Assembly: GCA_021739645.1 (NCBI GenBank)
Contig: JAIPBL010000015.1
Coordinates: forward strand, 1 to 64,000
DNA: 64,000 nucleotides
DNA from: Saprospiraceae bacterium
GTDB lineage: Bacteria > Bacteroidota > Bacteroidia > Chitinophagales > Saprospiraceae
Direction of reading: 5' to 3'
Part shown: piece by piece, positions 45,714 to 54,975 of the stretch
Position numbering within the stretch: position 1 is the first letter of the stretch
Layout: each line of letters begins with the position of its first letter
Made by a program: the position numbers and the translations under genes
The notes under the pieces: model-generated
The model's input: the letters and a program-made list of their open reading frames with translations, nothing else
What the model was told of the DNA's origin: nothing
Database searches by the model: none

Positions 45714-47993
45714 TCATTTGTCCCACCTCACCACCACCTCCTTCACATCCCTCGAATTCCCTCCGATGCCGATTTTGAACTCGCCAGCTTCCCAATCGTA
45801 TTTCAGGTTATTGTCGTAAAACTTCAAGTCGTCCGTTGAAACGGTGAAACTGACCACCTTGCTCTCGCCGGGTTTAAGCATCACTTTTTGGAAGCCCTTC
45901 AACTCCTTCACCGGGCGGCTGATGCTGGCCACTGGGTCGGTAATGTAAAGTTGTACCACTTCTTCCCCGGCGTATTTGCCGACATTGCTCACCTTCACAC
46001 TGAAGCCCAGTCTTGCATTGCCCTTAGCACTGGCAGTAAGTGGTTGCATTTCTTCGTAAACAAACGGCGAATACCCCATGCCGAAGCCAAACGGGAAAAG
46101 TGGGTCGTTGGAGCTATCGAGGTAGTTGGATTGGAACTTGGTCTGGTAGCTGCCCATGTAGGGCCGACCCGTTGGCTTGTGGTTGTAGTAAAGTGGAATC
46201 TGCCCAACCGAACGGGGGAAAGTTGCCGTCAATTTTCCACTGGGGTTCACGTCCCCGAACAGCACATCGGCGATGGCGTTGCCGGCCTCCGTGCCCGGTG
46301 CCCAGACGTTCAGTATCGCTGCGCAATGGGCGGCTTCCCACTCCAAAGTCAGCGGTCGTCCTGTGAAAAGCACGAGCACCACGGGCTTGCCTGTTTTCAC
46401 CAACTCCTCCAACAAGATGCGCTGACTTTCCGGGATGCCAATATCCGTGCGGCTGCTAGATTCTCCAGTCATGCTCTCCGACTCGCCCAACACGGCCACG
46501 ATGATGTCCGCCTTGGCGCTGGTTTCGAGGGCATTTCGGAGCAAAGTCTCTGGTGAAATAGGGTCGAGCGTCACCCTTGGCTGGTTGAAGAAGTTGAGGC
46601 GGTGGATGAACGAGGTATCATCCGTGATGTTGGCGCCTTTGGCCCAAAGCGTTGCTAATTGCGGAGCAACATTCATCACGCCCTCCTTCACGCTCACCGA
46701 CTTCTCCCACTCGCCACCGATAACCCAAGTGCCGAGCATGTCCCGGTGGTTGTCGGCAAACGGGCCGACGAACGCCACGGTCTTGCCCGTTTTAGCCAAC
46801 GGCAAAACCTGGTGCTCATTTTTCAACAAAACAAAGCTGTGTGCCGCAATCTCACGTGCAGCCTTCCGGTTTTCAGGTGTCATGATTTCTTTGGCAGGGC
46901 GGCTGGCGTCCAAGCGGCGATAGGCGTCTTCGAAGAGACCCATCTTCCATTTTGCTTCCAAGATGCGACGGCAAGCCAGGTCTATCTCCGCCATTTTAAC
47001 CTTGCCCTCGTTCAGCGATTTTTTGAGGGTGGTTAAAAAACCTTCGCCGACCATGTCCATGTCCACCCCAGCTTTTAGGGCAAGGGCCGAAACGGTCTGC
47101 AAGTCGCCGAGGCCATGCGCCGACATCTCGTTGATGGCCGTATAGTCCGTCACGACAAAGCCTTTGAAGCCCCATTGAGTTCTGAGCAAATCGGTCATCA
47201 ACCAACGATTTCCGCTGGCAGGCACCTCATCCACGACATTGAAGCTGGTCATGATGCTGCCCACGCCAGCATCCACGGCGGCTTTGTAGGGCGGCAAATA
47301 GTAATTGTACATGGCGCTTCGGCTCATGTCCACGGTGTTGTAGTCACGTCCAGCCTCGGCTGCGCCGTAAAGCGCATAGTGTTTCACGCAGGCCATCAGC
47401 GAGTTGTTTTTGGACAAATCATCGCCCTGGTAGCCGTGTACCATCGCCTTCGCAATTTGGGAGCCGAGGTAGGGGTCCTCGCCGTTGCCCTCGCTGATGC
47501 GACCCCATCGGGGGTCACGGGCGATGTCCACCATGGGCGAAAATGTCCAGTTGAGGCCCTCGGCGGTAGCTTCCTGCGCCGCAATCCTGGCGTATTGTTC
47601 AATCAATTTCATGTCCCAGGTGGCAGAAAGCCCCAGTGGTATGGGGAAAATGGTCCGGTGGCCGTGAATCACGTCGAGGCCAAAGAAAAGCGGGATTTTC
47701 AGGCGGCTGTTTTTCATGGCGATGTCCTGAATCGCTTTCATGCGCACGGGGTCATGCGCCCCGAACATGCCACCAACCTGGCCACCCTTGATTTTTCGCT
47801 CGGTATCCGAACTAACCGAAGTACCAGTGGGCACATAGCCAGTAACCACCAGGTTAAGTTGTCCGATTTTCTCTTCGACGGTCATTTTTTTCATCAGTCC
47901 GTCAATATGGGATTTCATCTTGGCGTCTTGGGCAGTCACCCATTGCGCAGCGAAAAAGCAAAGGCAAAGGAGGGTGGCGTAGGTTCGTTTCAT
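45714..47993 (-). CDS. bglX: Glycoside hydrolase family 3 beta-glucosidase
   Basis: A 759-residue secreted enzyme: signal peptide (KRTYATLLCLCFFAAQW, cleaved near TAQ), GH3 N-terminal TIM barrel with KHYALYGAAE and the nucleophile Asp D283 in GFVVTDY, a C-terminal alpha/beta sandwich with the proton-donor region LGESESMTGESSS, and a fibronectin type III-like tail. It hydrolyses beta-linked glucose or xylose from oligosaccharides in the periplasm. The start at 47993 is chosen because the longer frame upstream lacks coding character and this ATG begins a good signal peptide. No SusCD or other glycan genes nearby. Confidence 0.94.
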   Translation of the reverse strand: MKRTYATLLCLCFFAAQWVTAQDAKMKSHIDGLMKKMTVEEKIGQLNLVVTGYVPTGTSVSSDTERKIKGGQVGGMFGAHDPVRMKAIQDIAMKNSRLKIPLFFGLDVIHGHRTIFPIPLGLSATWDMKLIEQYARIAAQEATAEGLNWTFSPMVDIARDPRWGRISEGNGEDPYLGSQIAKAMVHGYQGDDLSKNNSLMACVKHYALYGAAEAGRDYNTVDMSRSAMYNYYLPPYKAAVDAGVGSIMTSFNVVDEVPASGNRWLMTDLLRTQWGFKGFVVTDYTAINEMSAHGLGDLQTVSALALKAGVDMDMVGEGFLTTLKKSLNEGKVKMAEIDLACRRILEAKWKMGLFEDAYRRLDASRPAKEIMTPENRKAAREIAAHSFVLLKNEHQVLPLAKTGKTVAFVGPFADNHRDMLGTWVIGGEWEKSVSVKEGVMNVAPQLATLWAKGANITDDTSFIHRLNFFNQPRVTLDPISPETLLRNALETSAKADIIVAVLGESESMTGESSSRTDIGIPESQRILLEELVKTGKPVVLVLFTGRPLTLEWEAAHCAAILNVWAPGTEAGNAIADVLFGDVNPSGKLTATFPRSVGQIPLYYNHKPTGRPYMGSYQTKFQSNYLDSSNDPLFPFGFGMGYSPFVYEEMQPLTASAKGNARLGFSVKVSNVGKYAGEEVVQLYITDPVASISRPVKELKGFQKVMLKPGESKVVSFTVSTDDLKFYDNNLKYDWEAGEFKIGIGGNSRDVKEVVVRWDK

Positions 47994-48328
47994 GATGTTG
48001 AGTTTGAAATGGTGGAAATGGTGTTGCAGGCAGGGCTGGTCTTGTTGGATGCAATGGTCGGGGATTTGGGGGAGACTACCAAAGGGAAAGGAGAAAAAAT
48101 GATGGGGAGTTGGCAGGTCGTCATCCCTTCGCTGGTTCATGGCTGGAGACTTGAAACATCGGGTTTGTGTTTTTCTAATGACATATAATGTTTGCACTCC
48201 CGCCCGTGCCGCCCTGCGGTGGCTTTTGTGGGTTGGGCTTGGTCGGGAGTGCATTGTTTAGTGCATTTTATTTAATTTCAAACTTGGGACACCGTTCAGT
48301 GAACACTCATCTTTATTTCCGGTCATAA

Positions 48329-49513
48329 TTACAAACTGTACCTCATCAACTCCGCCACCGCTACCTGGTATTCCCGCTCCGTTTCCAGGTAATGCAGCAA
48401 AGCATTTTGGTAAAAACTCGTCTCCAAAAAATATTCAATCACCGTGATTTCACCCAACCGCAATGCCTTGTCCAGCAATGCCGTATTGCTCACCGATGCA
48501 ATGGTACTGCGGTATTCATCCAGTGATTTCCGGAGCGCAGCCTGTCGGTCGTACAGTTCTTTTATTTCAAAAAAATGCTCGTTCAGGTGGTCTTGCAATT
48601 GCAAATCTGCAAACAGTACCTGCGATTGTTGCGCCTCCCTTCTGTATTTCTGCTCCCAAATCGGCAGCGTCACCCCCGCATGGATGCCGTTGAAACGTTG
48701 CCCCAAAATCCCCTGATAATGATAGCCCGCCTCGAACTTCGGCAGCCGCCAAGTCTTCGCCAATTCCAATTGTTTTTCAGCGATGCGCTTTTCCTGTTCC
48801 AAGGTTTGGCGCAGCGGGTCGGCGGCTTCGTATTCTTTTTCGACGATTTCAAATGCCTGAATTTCAGGCAACGGCGGGTAAACTGTATCGGAAAAAACGA
48901 TTGCTTCACCGCCATTCAACTCAATCAAATGCATTTGCAGTTTTTGGATTTCCACATTGTTCTGCTGCTGCATCTGGTTGATTTCCAAAAGTTGCAACCT
49001 CGTTTTGTTCACATCCAAAATGTTGCCGTCGCCTCGGTCAAGTTTGGTTTGAAAATCCCGTTGCAGTTTTTCCAAGTCCAGTTTCCGGCGGTCGAGCTGC
49101 GCTTGCAACTTATTCCGATAGACCATTTCGAGGCAGACCAATTTTGCTTCCTGCAACACATTCTGCCGATGGGCGGCGATTTCCGATGTGGAAACTGCGC
49201 CCTGCACCGCCGCCAATTCCCGCCGCTTTTTGTACGTCGTTGGAAAATCGAAGGGTTGTACGGCGATGAAATCCTGCTGGTCACCAGCCGCAGCAGGCGA
49301 GCCAACCAGGTATTCATATTGCACCGTCGGGTTCGGCAAAGTCAAACCCGTTTTGAATTCCAGTTTTTTGGCTTCCCAAAACTGGCGGTCGGCGACGAGG
49401 CTTTTGTTGTTTTTTTCAACTGAAGCCAAAACGGTTTCGACATTCGATTGACCGTTGGCATTGGCCCAAAATGCCAATGCCAACAGTTTCAAAAACATGA
49501 TTTTATAGTTCAT
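48329..49513 (-). CDS. TolC-family outer-membrane efflux channel (CusC type)
   Basis: A 394-residue outer-membrane factor with a signal peptide (ends NANGQ) and two long helical OEP repeats rich in coiled coil (about 60-210 and 225-390). It forms the outer-membrane tunnel for the RND pump. The start codon overlaps the pump gene's stop by 4 bp (ATGA), so the two are translationally coupled. Last gene of the efflux operon. No lipobox. Confidence 0.92.
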   Translation of the reverse strand: MNYKIMFLKLLALAFWANANGQSNVETVLASVEKNNKSLVADRQFWEAKKLEFKTGLTLPNPTVQYEYLVGSPAAAGDQQDFIAVQPFDFPTTYKKRRELAAVQGAVSTSEIAAHRQNVLQEAKLVCLEMVYRNKLQAQLDRRKLDLEKLQRDFQTKLDRGDGNILDVNKTRLQLLEINQMQQQNNVEIQKLQMHLIELNGGEAIVFSDTVYPPLPEIQAFEIVEKEYEAADPLRQTLEQEKRIAEKQLELAKTWRLPKFEAGYHYQGILGQRFNGIHAGVTLPIWEQKYRREAQQSQVLFADLQLQDHLNEHFFEIKELYDRQAALRKSLDEYRSTIASVSNTALLDKALRLGEITVIEYFLETSFYQNALLHYLETEREYQVAVAELMRYSL

Positions 49514-52500
49514 TTCAATGCTTTTCTATTGGTGAGAAAATAGACCACTGGCACAATGAAAACATTGAGCAAAGTGGACGTGAGCAAGCCGCCCAAAATG
49601 ACTTTCGCCATAGGGCTTTGGATTTCGTTGCCCGGCAGGTCGCCTGCAATCGCCAGCGGTATGAGCGCAAGCCCTGCTGTTAAAGCCGTCATCAAAATCG
49701 GCGAAAGGCGGTCAACCGAGCCTTCCATGACCGTTTCGAGGAGCGGTTTGCCTGCTTCCTGCAAGGTTTTGTAGCGGCTGACGAGCAAAATCCCGTTGCG
49801 GGTCGCCACGCCGAACAGCGTGATGAAACCGATAATCGCCGGGATGCTCAAAATGCCAGAGGTTATCCAAATACTGAAAACGCCGCCAATCAATGCCAAT
49901 GGCAAATTCAACAGGATGATGGATGCCGTTTTCAGGTCTTTGAACTCCTGAAAAAGCAAGAGGAAAATCACCAAAAGCGAGAGGAGCGAAGTCGCCAAAA
50001 GCGTTTTCGAGGCTTCGGCTTCCGCCTCGAACTGTCCGCCGTATTCGATGCGGTAGCCTTCGGGAAGGATGACTTTTTCCGCCACCACTTTCTGGATTTC
50101 ATCCACGGCGGATTTTTGGTCACGGCCCGCCACGTTCACGGAAACTACCGTTTTGCGCTGCACGTTTTCCCGGTTTATCGTGTTCGGACCGGAGGTGCTG
50201 ACAACATCGGCGACGTAGGAAAGCGGTATTTTTTGCCCGTTTCCAGCGTCAATCATCGTGTTTCGGATGTTCTCGATGTTGCCCCGGTTGGCATCGTCGA
50301 AGCGCAAAATCAGGTCGAAACTTTTGTTGCCCTCATAAATCTCAGACACTTTTTCGCCCGCAAACGCCACGTCCACGAACTCGTTGAACTGCCCAATAGA
50401 GATGCCGTAGTGGTTCAGCAAATCCCGTTTCGCCTTGATTTGCACCTGCGGGATTTCGATTTGCTGCTCCACGCTCAAATCCACCAGCCCCGGAATGGGC
50501 GTAATGGCTGCCTTGATTTCGTTGGAAAGCGAAAAGAGTTTGGCCAAATCTGTCCCGAAAATCTTGATGGCAATATTAGCCCTCGTGCCGCTCAGCATGT
50601 GGTCAATCCGGTGCCCGATAGGCTGCCCGATGGTGATGTTCACGCCCGAAACATTGGCAAGGTGCGTCCGCACGTCTTCCATGAATGCTGCACGGCTGCG
50701 GTCTTTCAGCAAAAACGGCGCATCAATTTCGGCGGCGTTCACACCTTGGGCGTGTTCGTCGAGTTCCGCCCGGCCCGTGCGGCGGGTCGTCACTTGAATT
50801 TCGGGGACTTTCAACAATTCCCGCTCGACGTGCGAGCCGATTTTGTTGCTTTCCTCCAAAGAAATGCCCGGCAAACTGACCGCCGAAATGACCAGCGAAC
50901 CTTCGTTGAACTCCGGCAAAAAACTCCTGCCCAATTGCGTAAGCGCAAAAACCGCCACGGCCAATAGCAAAACTGAGGCGACGAGTACGGCGGTTTTGGC
51001 TTTCATCACGCCTTTCAAAGCCCTTGAATAGCCATTTTGCAAACGCTGCACGAGCCAGCTTTCGCCGTGCTGCTTTTGCAACATTTTTTCATTGGTCAAG
51101 AGATAACTGCCCAAAACAGGGGTCAATGTGATGCTCACGACCAACGAGGCAAACAGCGAAACGATGAACGCAATGCCCAGCGGAGCGAGCAGTTTGCCTT
51201 CCATGCCCGACAGGAAAAACAGTGGTACAAACGCCACGATGATGATGAACGTGGCATTGATGATGCTCGTCCGGATTTCCACAGAGGCATCGAAAACGAC
51301 TTTCAATATCCCTTTTCGTTCGCTTTCGGGTAGGGTAGCGTTCTGCTTCAGGCGTTTGAAAACATTTTCCACGTCAATAATCGCATCGTCCACGAGTGCG
51401 CCAATGGCGATGGCCATACCGCCGAGCGACATAGTGTTGATGGTGAAGCCGAGCCATTTCAGGGTCAAAATTGCGGCGATGAGCGAAACCGGGATTGCCA
51501 AAAGTGAAATCACGGTTGCCCGCCAGTTCATCAAAAACAGGAACAGGATGACGACTACGAAAATGCTGCCCTCCAGCAAGGTCTTGTTGATGTTGGAAAT
51601 CGAGGCGTTGATAAAATCTGCCTGCCGAAAAATGCGGGTGTTGATTTTGACATCGGCGGGCATGTTTTTTTGCAAATCCAAAATCGCCCCGTCAATTTTA
51701 TCGGTCAACAAAAGCGAGTTCGTGGCGGGCTGTTTCATCACGGTCATGATGACGGCAGGTTCGCCCCGGAGTGAGCCGTCGCCGATTTTTGGGGCGGCGG
51801 CGATTTTGAGCGTCGCCACGTCCTCGATTTTGACCACGCCGGCCGCCGTCGTTTTGATGACCGATTTTCCGAGTTCCGCCAAATCGCTCGTCCTGCCCAT
51901 GCCCCGCACGATGTATTCGTTGCCAAACTCGTTCATGAAACCGCCCGACGAATTGCCGTTGGCTTCTTCGCAAGCCTTCACCAGTTCGGCGAGCGACACG
52001 CCAAATGCGCCCATTTTTTGCGGCGAAGCCAAAATCTGGTACTGTTTGTACTCGCCGCCGATGACGACGACCTGTGCCACGCCGCCCGTTGCGAGCAATC
52101 GGGGGCGCAAATTCCAGTCGGCGATGGTGCGCAAGTCCATTTGCGAAGTCGAGTCTGCCGTCAAACTGATGAGCATGATTTCGCCCATGATGCTCGCCTG
52201 CGGCGCCATGGTCGGGTTGCCCACGCCCGTCGGGAGGCGTTCGGCGACGGCGATGATTTTTTCGTTGACGATTTGCCGTGCCTTGAAAATATCGGTGTTC
52301 CACTCGAATTCAATCCAGACAATCGAGATGCCCGCCGACGAGGACGAGCGCACCCGCCGGACGTTGGTCGCACCGTTCACCGCCGTTTCGAGCGGGAAGG
52401 TGACCAGTTTTTCGACCTCCTCCGGCGCCATGCCGTGCGCTTCGGTCAGCACGACGACGGTGGGGGCGGTGAGGTCGGGGAATACGTCCACCTCCATCTG

Positions 52501-52596
52501 CGAGGCGACGTAGGAACCGAAAACGATGAGCAGCACGATGGCCACTATCACCAGCAATCGGTTGTGCAGTGAGAAATCTATTATTTTATTGAGCAT
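49510..52596 (-). CDS. Heavy-metal efflux RND pump (CusA/CzcA family)
   Basis: A 1028-residue inner-membrane proton antiporter. Twelve membrane helices and two large periplasmic loops are visible, with FPDLTAPTVVVLTEA near the N-terminus and TRRTGRAELDEHAQGV in the porter domain. The helix-4 segment MAIAIGALVDDAIIDVEN keeps the VD and VEN acidic residues, and its AIAIGAxVD form is closer to CusA (Cu/Ag) than to CzcA (AIDFGxxVD). Export of a transition metal from the periplasm is inferred; the ion is not proven. Encoded between the adaptor and channel genes in one operon. Confidence 0.94.
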   Translation of the reverse strand: MLNKIIDFSLHNRLLVIVAIVLLIVFGSYVASQMEVDVFPDLTAPTVVVLTEAHGMAPEEVEKLVTFPLETAVNGATNVRRVRSSSSAGISIVWIEFEWNTDIFKARQIVNEKIIAVAERLPTGVGNPTMAPQASIMGEIMLISLTADSTSQMDLRTIADWNLRPRLLATGGVAQVVVIGGEYKQYQILASPQKMGAFGVSLAELVKACEEANGNSSGGFMNEFGNEYIVRGMGRTSDLAELGKSVIKTTAAGVVKIEDVATLKIAAAPKIGDGSLRGEPAVIMTVMKQPATNSLLLTDKIDGAILDLQKNMPADVKINTRIFRQADFINASISNINKTLLEGSIFVVVILFLFLMNWRATVISLLAIPVSLIAAILTLKWLGFTINTMSLGGMAIAIGALVDDAIIDVENVFKRLKQNATLPESERKGILKVVFDASVEIRTSIINATFIIIVAFVPLFFLSGMEGKLLAPLGIAFIVSLFASLVVSITLTPVLGSYLLTNEKMLQKQHGESWLVQRLQNGYSRALKGVMKAKTAVLVASVLLLAVAVFALTQLGRSFLPEFNEGSLVISAVSLPGISLEESNKIGSHVERELLKVPEIQVTTRRTGRAELDEHAQGVNAAEIDAPFLLKDRSRAAFMEDVRTHLANVSGVNITIGQPIGHRIDHMLSGTRANIAIKIFGTDLAKLFSLSNEIKAAITPIPGLVDLSVEQQIEIPQVQIKAKRDLLNHYGISIGQFNEFVDVAFAGEKVSEIYEGNKSFDLILRFDDANRGNIENIRNTMIDAGNGQKIPLSYVADVVSTSGPNTINRENVQRKTVVSVNVAGRDQKSAVDEIQKVVAEKVILPEGYRIEYGGQFEAEAEASKTLLATSLLSLLVIFLLLFQEFKDLKTASIILLNLPLALIGGVFSIWITSGILSIPAIIGFITLFGVATRNGILLVSRYKTLQEAGKPLLETVMEGSVDRLSPILMTALTAGLALIPLAIAGDLPGNEIQSPMAKVILGGLLTSTLLNVFIVPVVYFLTNRKALK

Positions 52597-52608
52597 GGCT
52601 TTGGGGTT

Positions 52609-54147
52609 TTAATGTTCGTGACCATGCGCCGGGAGCGTACCCGAAGCGGTGGACAATTTGATTTGATAAGCGCCTTTCGTCACCACCCGTTCGCCCTCGG
52701 CGATGCCCGAAAGCACCTGCACATTCATGCCGTCCGATGCGCCGGTTTTGAGTTCCCGCTTTTGGAAACTCTCGCCCCCCGTTTGGACGTAGGCGTAAAA
52801 AATGCCCTGTTCTTCCAGCAATGCCGAGGTCGGAATAACCAGTGCGGACTTTGTTTCAGACAACAAAAACACCTCGACCACCGAGCCGGGGACGAAGTTG
52901 CCCACATTGTCAATCTCGAAATGGATGGGCAAAAATGGTGAACCAGCGTCCGCCGATTTCCCGGTGGAGACGACCCGCCCGTTCAGGTTTTTTGTACTGA
53001 AAACCTGCCCGCCATCGGCGGTCTTGAAATTGGCAGCGGTGAACGAGGCGAGTTTCGGGAAATATTTTTGAGAAACATCAGCCCGCAGCAAGAGCCGCTT
53101 GTTTTTGGAAATGGTCGCCAATGGTTGCCCTGCGTTGACGAACTGCCCGTTTTCGACCAGCACGTTTTTCAAAAAACCACCCATCGGGGCAGTAACACTT
53201 TGCCGGTTTTGGTTGAAATTTTTGGAAACGGACACGTTGGCGACTTGGGTTTGGGCATTTTCGAGCTGGCGTTTTGCCTCTAAAAACTCTTTTTCGGAAA
53301 TGATTTTGTCTTTCACCAGTTCGCTTGCCCGCTCGAAGTTCTTTTTGGCGCTCGCCAAATCGTTCTCTGCTTGCGTGACGGCTGCGCCCAAGTTGCTCTG
53401 CACGACTTCGTTGCTTTTTACGGTGAACATCGGCGCACCTGCCCCAACGACGCTTCCCGCTACTTGGTTTTTCCCTGTAAAAGTCACGATGCCGCTGATT
53501 TGAGCAATCATCACGGCTTCGTCGCCGGGGGCTGCGAGGATTTGCCCGCTTGTTTTCACCACCTCCGAAAAGGGCTGGACTTTCGCTGGCGTATTGGCGA
53601 ATTCGACTTTCCAAGCCTGTTCTTTCAAGTAGGAAACGTCGTTGGCGCCACCTTCTGCGGCGGGTTGCTTTTCAATCGCCGTTTTTTCATCCGCAAAAAC
53701 CTCCACGTTTTCGATGGTGATTTTGTCAGTAAATGCTGGCGTCTTGATGTCAAAAACGAGGTTATAAATTCCCGCTTTTTCAGGGGTCAAGCGAAGCCGG
53801 AAAATGCCCGGTACTTCAGGCTTGTCGGCAGTGATAGACTGTGTTTTCCCATTGCTCGACAAAGTGAGGGTAATGGTGCCTTCCCCAATGGCCGTGAATA
53901 AGTTGCCAAGTGCCGTGAAATGGGCGGCAAAACGGCTTTCCTGCCCTTCGACGAGAGGCTTGAACTCTACGAAAAGCTCTGTTTTGTCAGAATAAAGCGT
54001 GAATGCGAGCGCTTCCAGAGAAGGCTCGGCAGGTGTGATGTGGTTGCCCGCAGCGTCGTGGGCGTGTTCACCTTCTACGTCGTGCGAGTGGCTACAGCCA
54101 ATTAGGATGCACGAAATGACTGCCAATGGCAGCATGATATTTTTCAT
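52609..54147 (-). CDS. RND efflux periplasmic adaptor (CusB type) with His-rich ends
   Basis: A 512-residue lipoprotein adaptor. The lipobox is LIGC near residue 18, immediately followed by a His-rich stretch HSHDVEGEHAHD, and the C-terminus ends HGHEH. A domain of about 110 residues precedes the membrane-fusion core, which has the barrel-sandwich segment QISGIVTFTGKNQVAGSVVGAGAPMF split by a helical hairpin (about 250-310) and a later beta-barrel domain. It links the inner pump to the outer channel. The His clusters may bind metal before export. Stop lies 12 bp before the pump gene start. Confidence 0.92.
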   Translation of the reverse strand: MKNIMLPLAVISCILIGCSHSHDVEGEHAHDAAGNHITPAEPSLEALAFTLYSDKTELFVEFKPLVEGQESRFAAHFTALGNLFTAIGEGTITLTLSSNGKTQSITADKPEVPGIFRLRLTPEKAGIYNLVFDIKTPAFTDKITIENVEVFADEKTAIEKQPAAEGGANDVSYLKEQAWKVEFANTPAKVQPFSEVVKTSGQILAAPGDEAVMIAQISGIVTFTGKNQVAGSVVGAGAPMFTVKSNEVVQSNLGAAVTQAENDLASAKKNFERASELVKDKIISEKEFLEAKRQLENAQTQVANVSVSKNFNQNRQSVTAPMGGFLKNVLVENGQFVNAGQPLATISKNKRLLLRADVSQKYFPKLASFTAANFKTADGGQVFSTKNLNGRVVSTGKSADAGSPFLPIHFEIDNVGNFVPGSVVEVFLLSETKSALVIPTSALLEEQGIFYAYVQTGGESFQKRELKTGASDGMNVQVLSGIAEGERVVTKGAYQIKLSTASGTLPAHGHEH

Positions 54148-54271
54148 TCTTGATGAATTTTAAATCAATGGATAAAACCGAGAACCCTTGCTGCGCAGGC
54201 GGCAAAGGAGGTCTGTTTTGAAAAAATGAATTGGAAAAAACCGCTAACAAAGGCGGTGCAAGGGCAGGAGG

Positions 54272-54676
54272 CTATGCTTTGGGCGGCTGCCAGATATTGT
54301 CCAAGTAGGAGGAGGAATGCCAATGTTCTGAGCGTCCGGTCACTGGGCTGGAAAAGGTTTTCCATGTCAGCAATGTCCCGATTCCTACATATTGAGGCAC
54401 AAGGCAAGGGGATTGCGGCGCTAAATTTTGATGGTCGTGGTGGTGCTGGAAGGGCAGGTTTTTGTGCTCGTTGTGGTCGGCTTCGTGGTGATGGTGGTCG
54501 GAATAGTGCAACTTCACAAAACCAGCAATGCCAATGTTTTCCTGATCGCAGGTAAGATGGTGGAGAAAATGATGAAAAAATGCGCCCATTTTGAAGATGG
54601 TCTGCATTCCCTGATTGCTCGGCGAACTGGTCGCCAAAATCTGGAAGGCAAGGAATATGGGCAGGAATTTTTTCAT
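54272..54676 (-). CDS. Small exported His-rich protein heading the metal-efflux operon
   Basis: A 134-residue protein with an N-terminal hydrophobic signal (KKFLPIFLAFQIL) and a striking His cluster HHHHEADHNEHKN followed by HHHDHQN; further His pairs occur in FFHHFLHHL. I do not recognise a named family. Its place 124 bp upstream of the adaptor gene, same strand, suggests a periplasmic metal sponge or sensor for the pump. The start at 54676 places the signal peptide correctly. A perfect TATCTTTG box ends 8 bp upstream, implying almost no leader. Function inferred from composition and context only. Confidence 0.7.
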   Translation of the reverse strand: MKKFLPIFLAFQILATSSPSNQGMQTIFKMGAFFHHFLHHLTCDQENIGIAGFVKLHYSDHHHHEADHNEHKNLPFQHHHDHQNLAPQSPCLVPQYVGIGTLLTWKTFSSPVTGRSEHWHSSSYLDNIWQPPKA

Positions 54677-54684
54677 TTCAGGGG

Positions 54685-54692
54685 CAAAGATA
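54685..54692 (-). promoter_or_regulatory. -7 element (TATCTTTG) of the metal-efflux operon
   Basis: A perfect TAnnTTTG box on the minus strand, 8 bp before the start codon at 54676, the same distance as in the pseudouridine synthase gene. Confidence 0.55.
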
Positions 54693-54904
54693 GTTGATTG
54701 GGGTTTTTTGCATTGGTTTGTTTTGTTATTATATTTTTCATAGCACTGAAATGCTCCACTCCCGAAAACAATTAAGCAGAACCCGAATTTGTATTCCAAT
54801 CCTCCAGCTTTCCAAACCCTTCCCCCAAAAATAAAAACCCAGCATCACCGCCAGGCTTAAATATCGAATCATGAGTAGAATCATGCTTTTATACAGTGCG
54901 CACC

Positions 54905-54956
54905 AGTGCTACCGTGAACCGGTGGCAGGTCGGTCACCTGGTTAAGCACCGTCAAC
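54905..54956. terminator. GC-rich nested stem-loop between NamZ and the His-rich gene
   Basis: AACC-GGTG pairs with CACC-t-GGTT across a 10-base loop, and an outer AGTGCT/AGCACC pair extends it. It lies about 20 bp beyond the NamZ stop on the minus strand. Role as terminator or structured RNA is a guess from the fold. Confidence 0.45.
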
Positions 54957-54975
54957 AGCGCCTGTGGGCCAGGGC

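Noticed and set aside
47115..48188. 357-codon frame antisense to the GH3 gene
   Set aside because: His/Val/Gly-rich shadow. The GH3 frame has signal peptide and catalytic residues.
51128..52513. 461-codon frame antisense to the RND pump gene
   Set aside because: Met/Ser/Thr-rich shadow typical of the complement of a membrane protein.
54738..54872. 44-residue minus-strand frame (MIRYLSLAVMLGFYF...)
   Set aside because: It has a hydrophobic start but no ribosome-binding site, no homologue I recognise and lies in AT-rich intergenic DNA.
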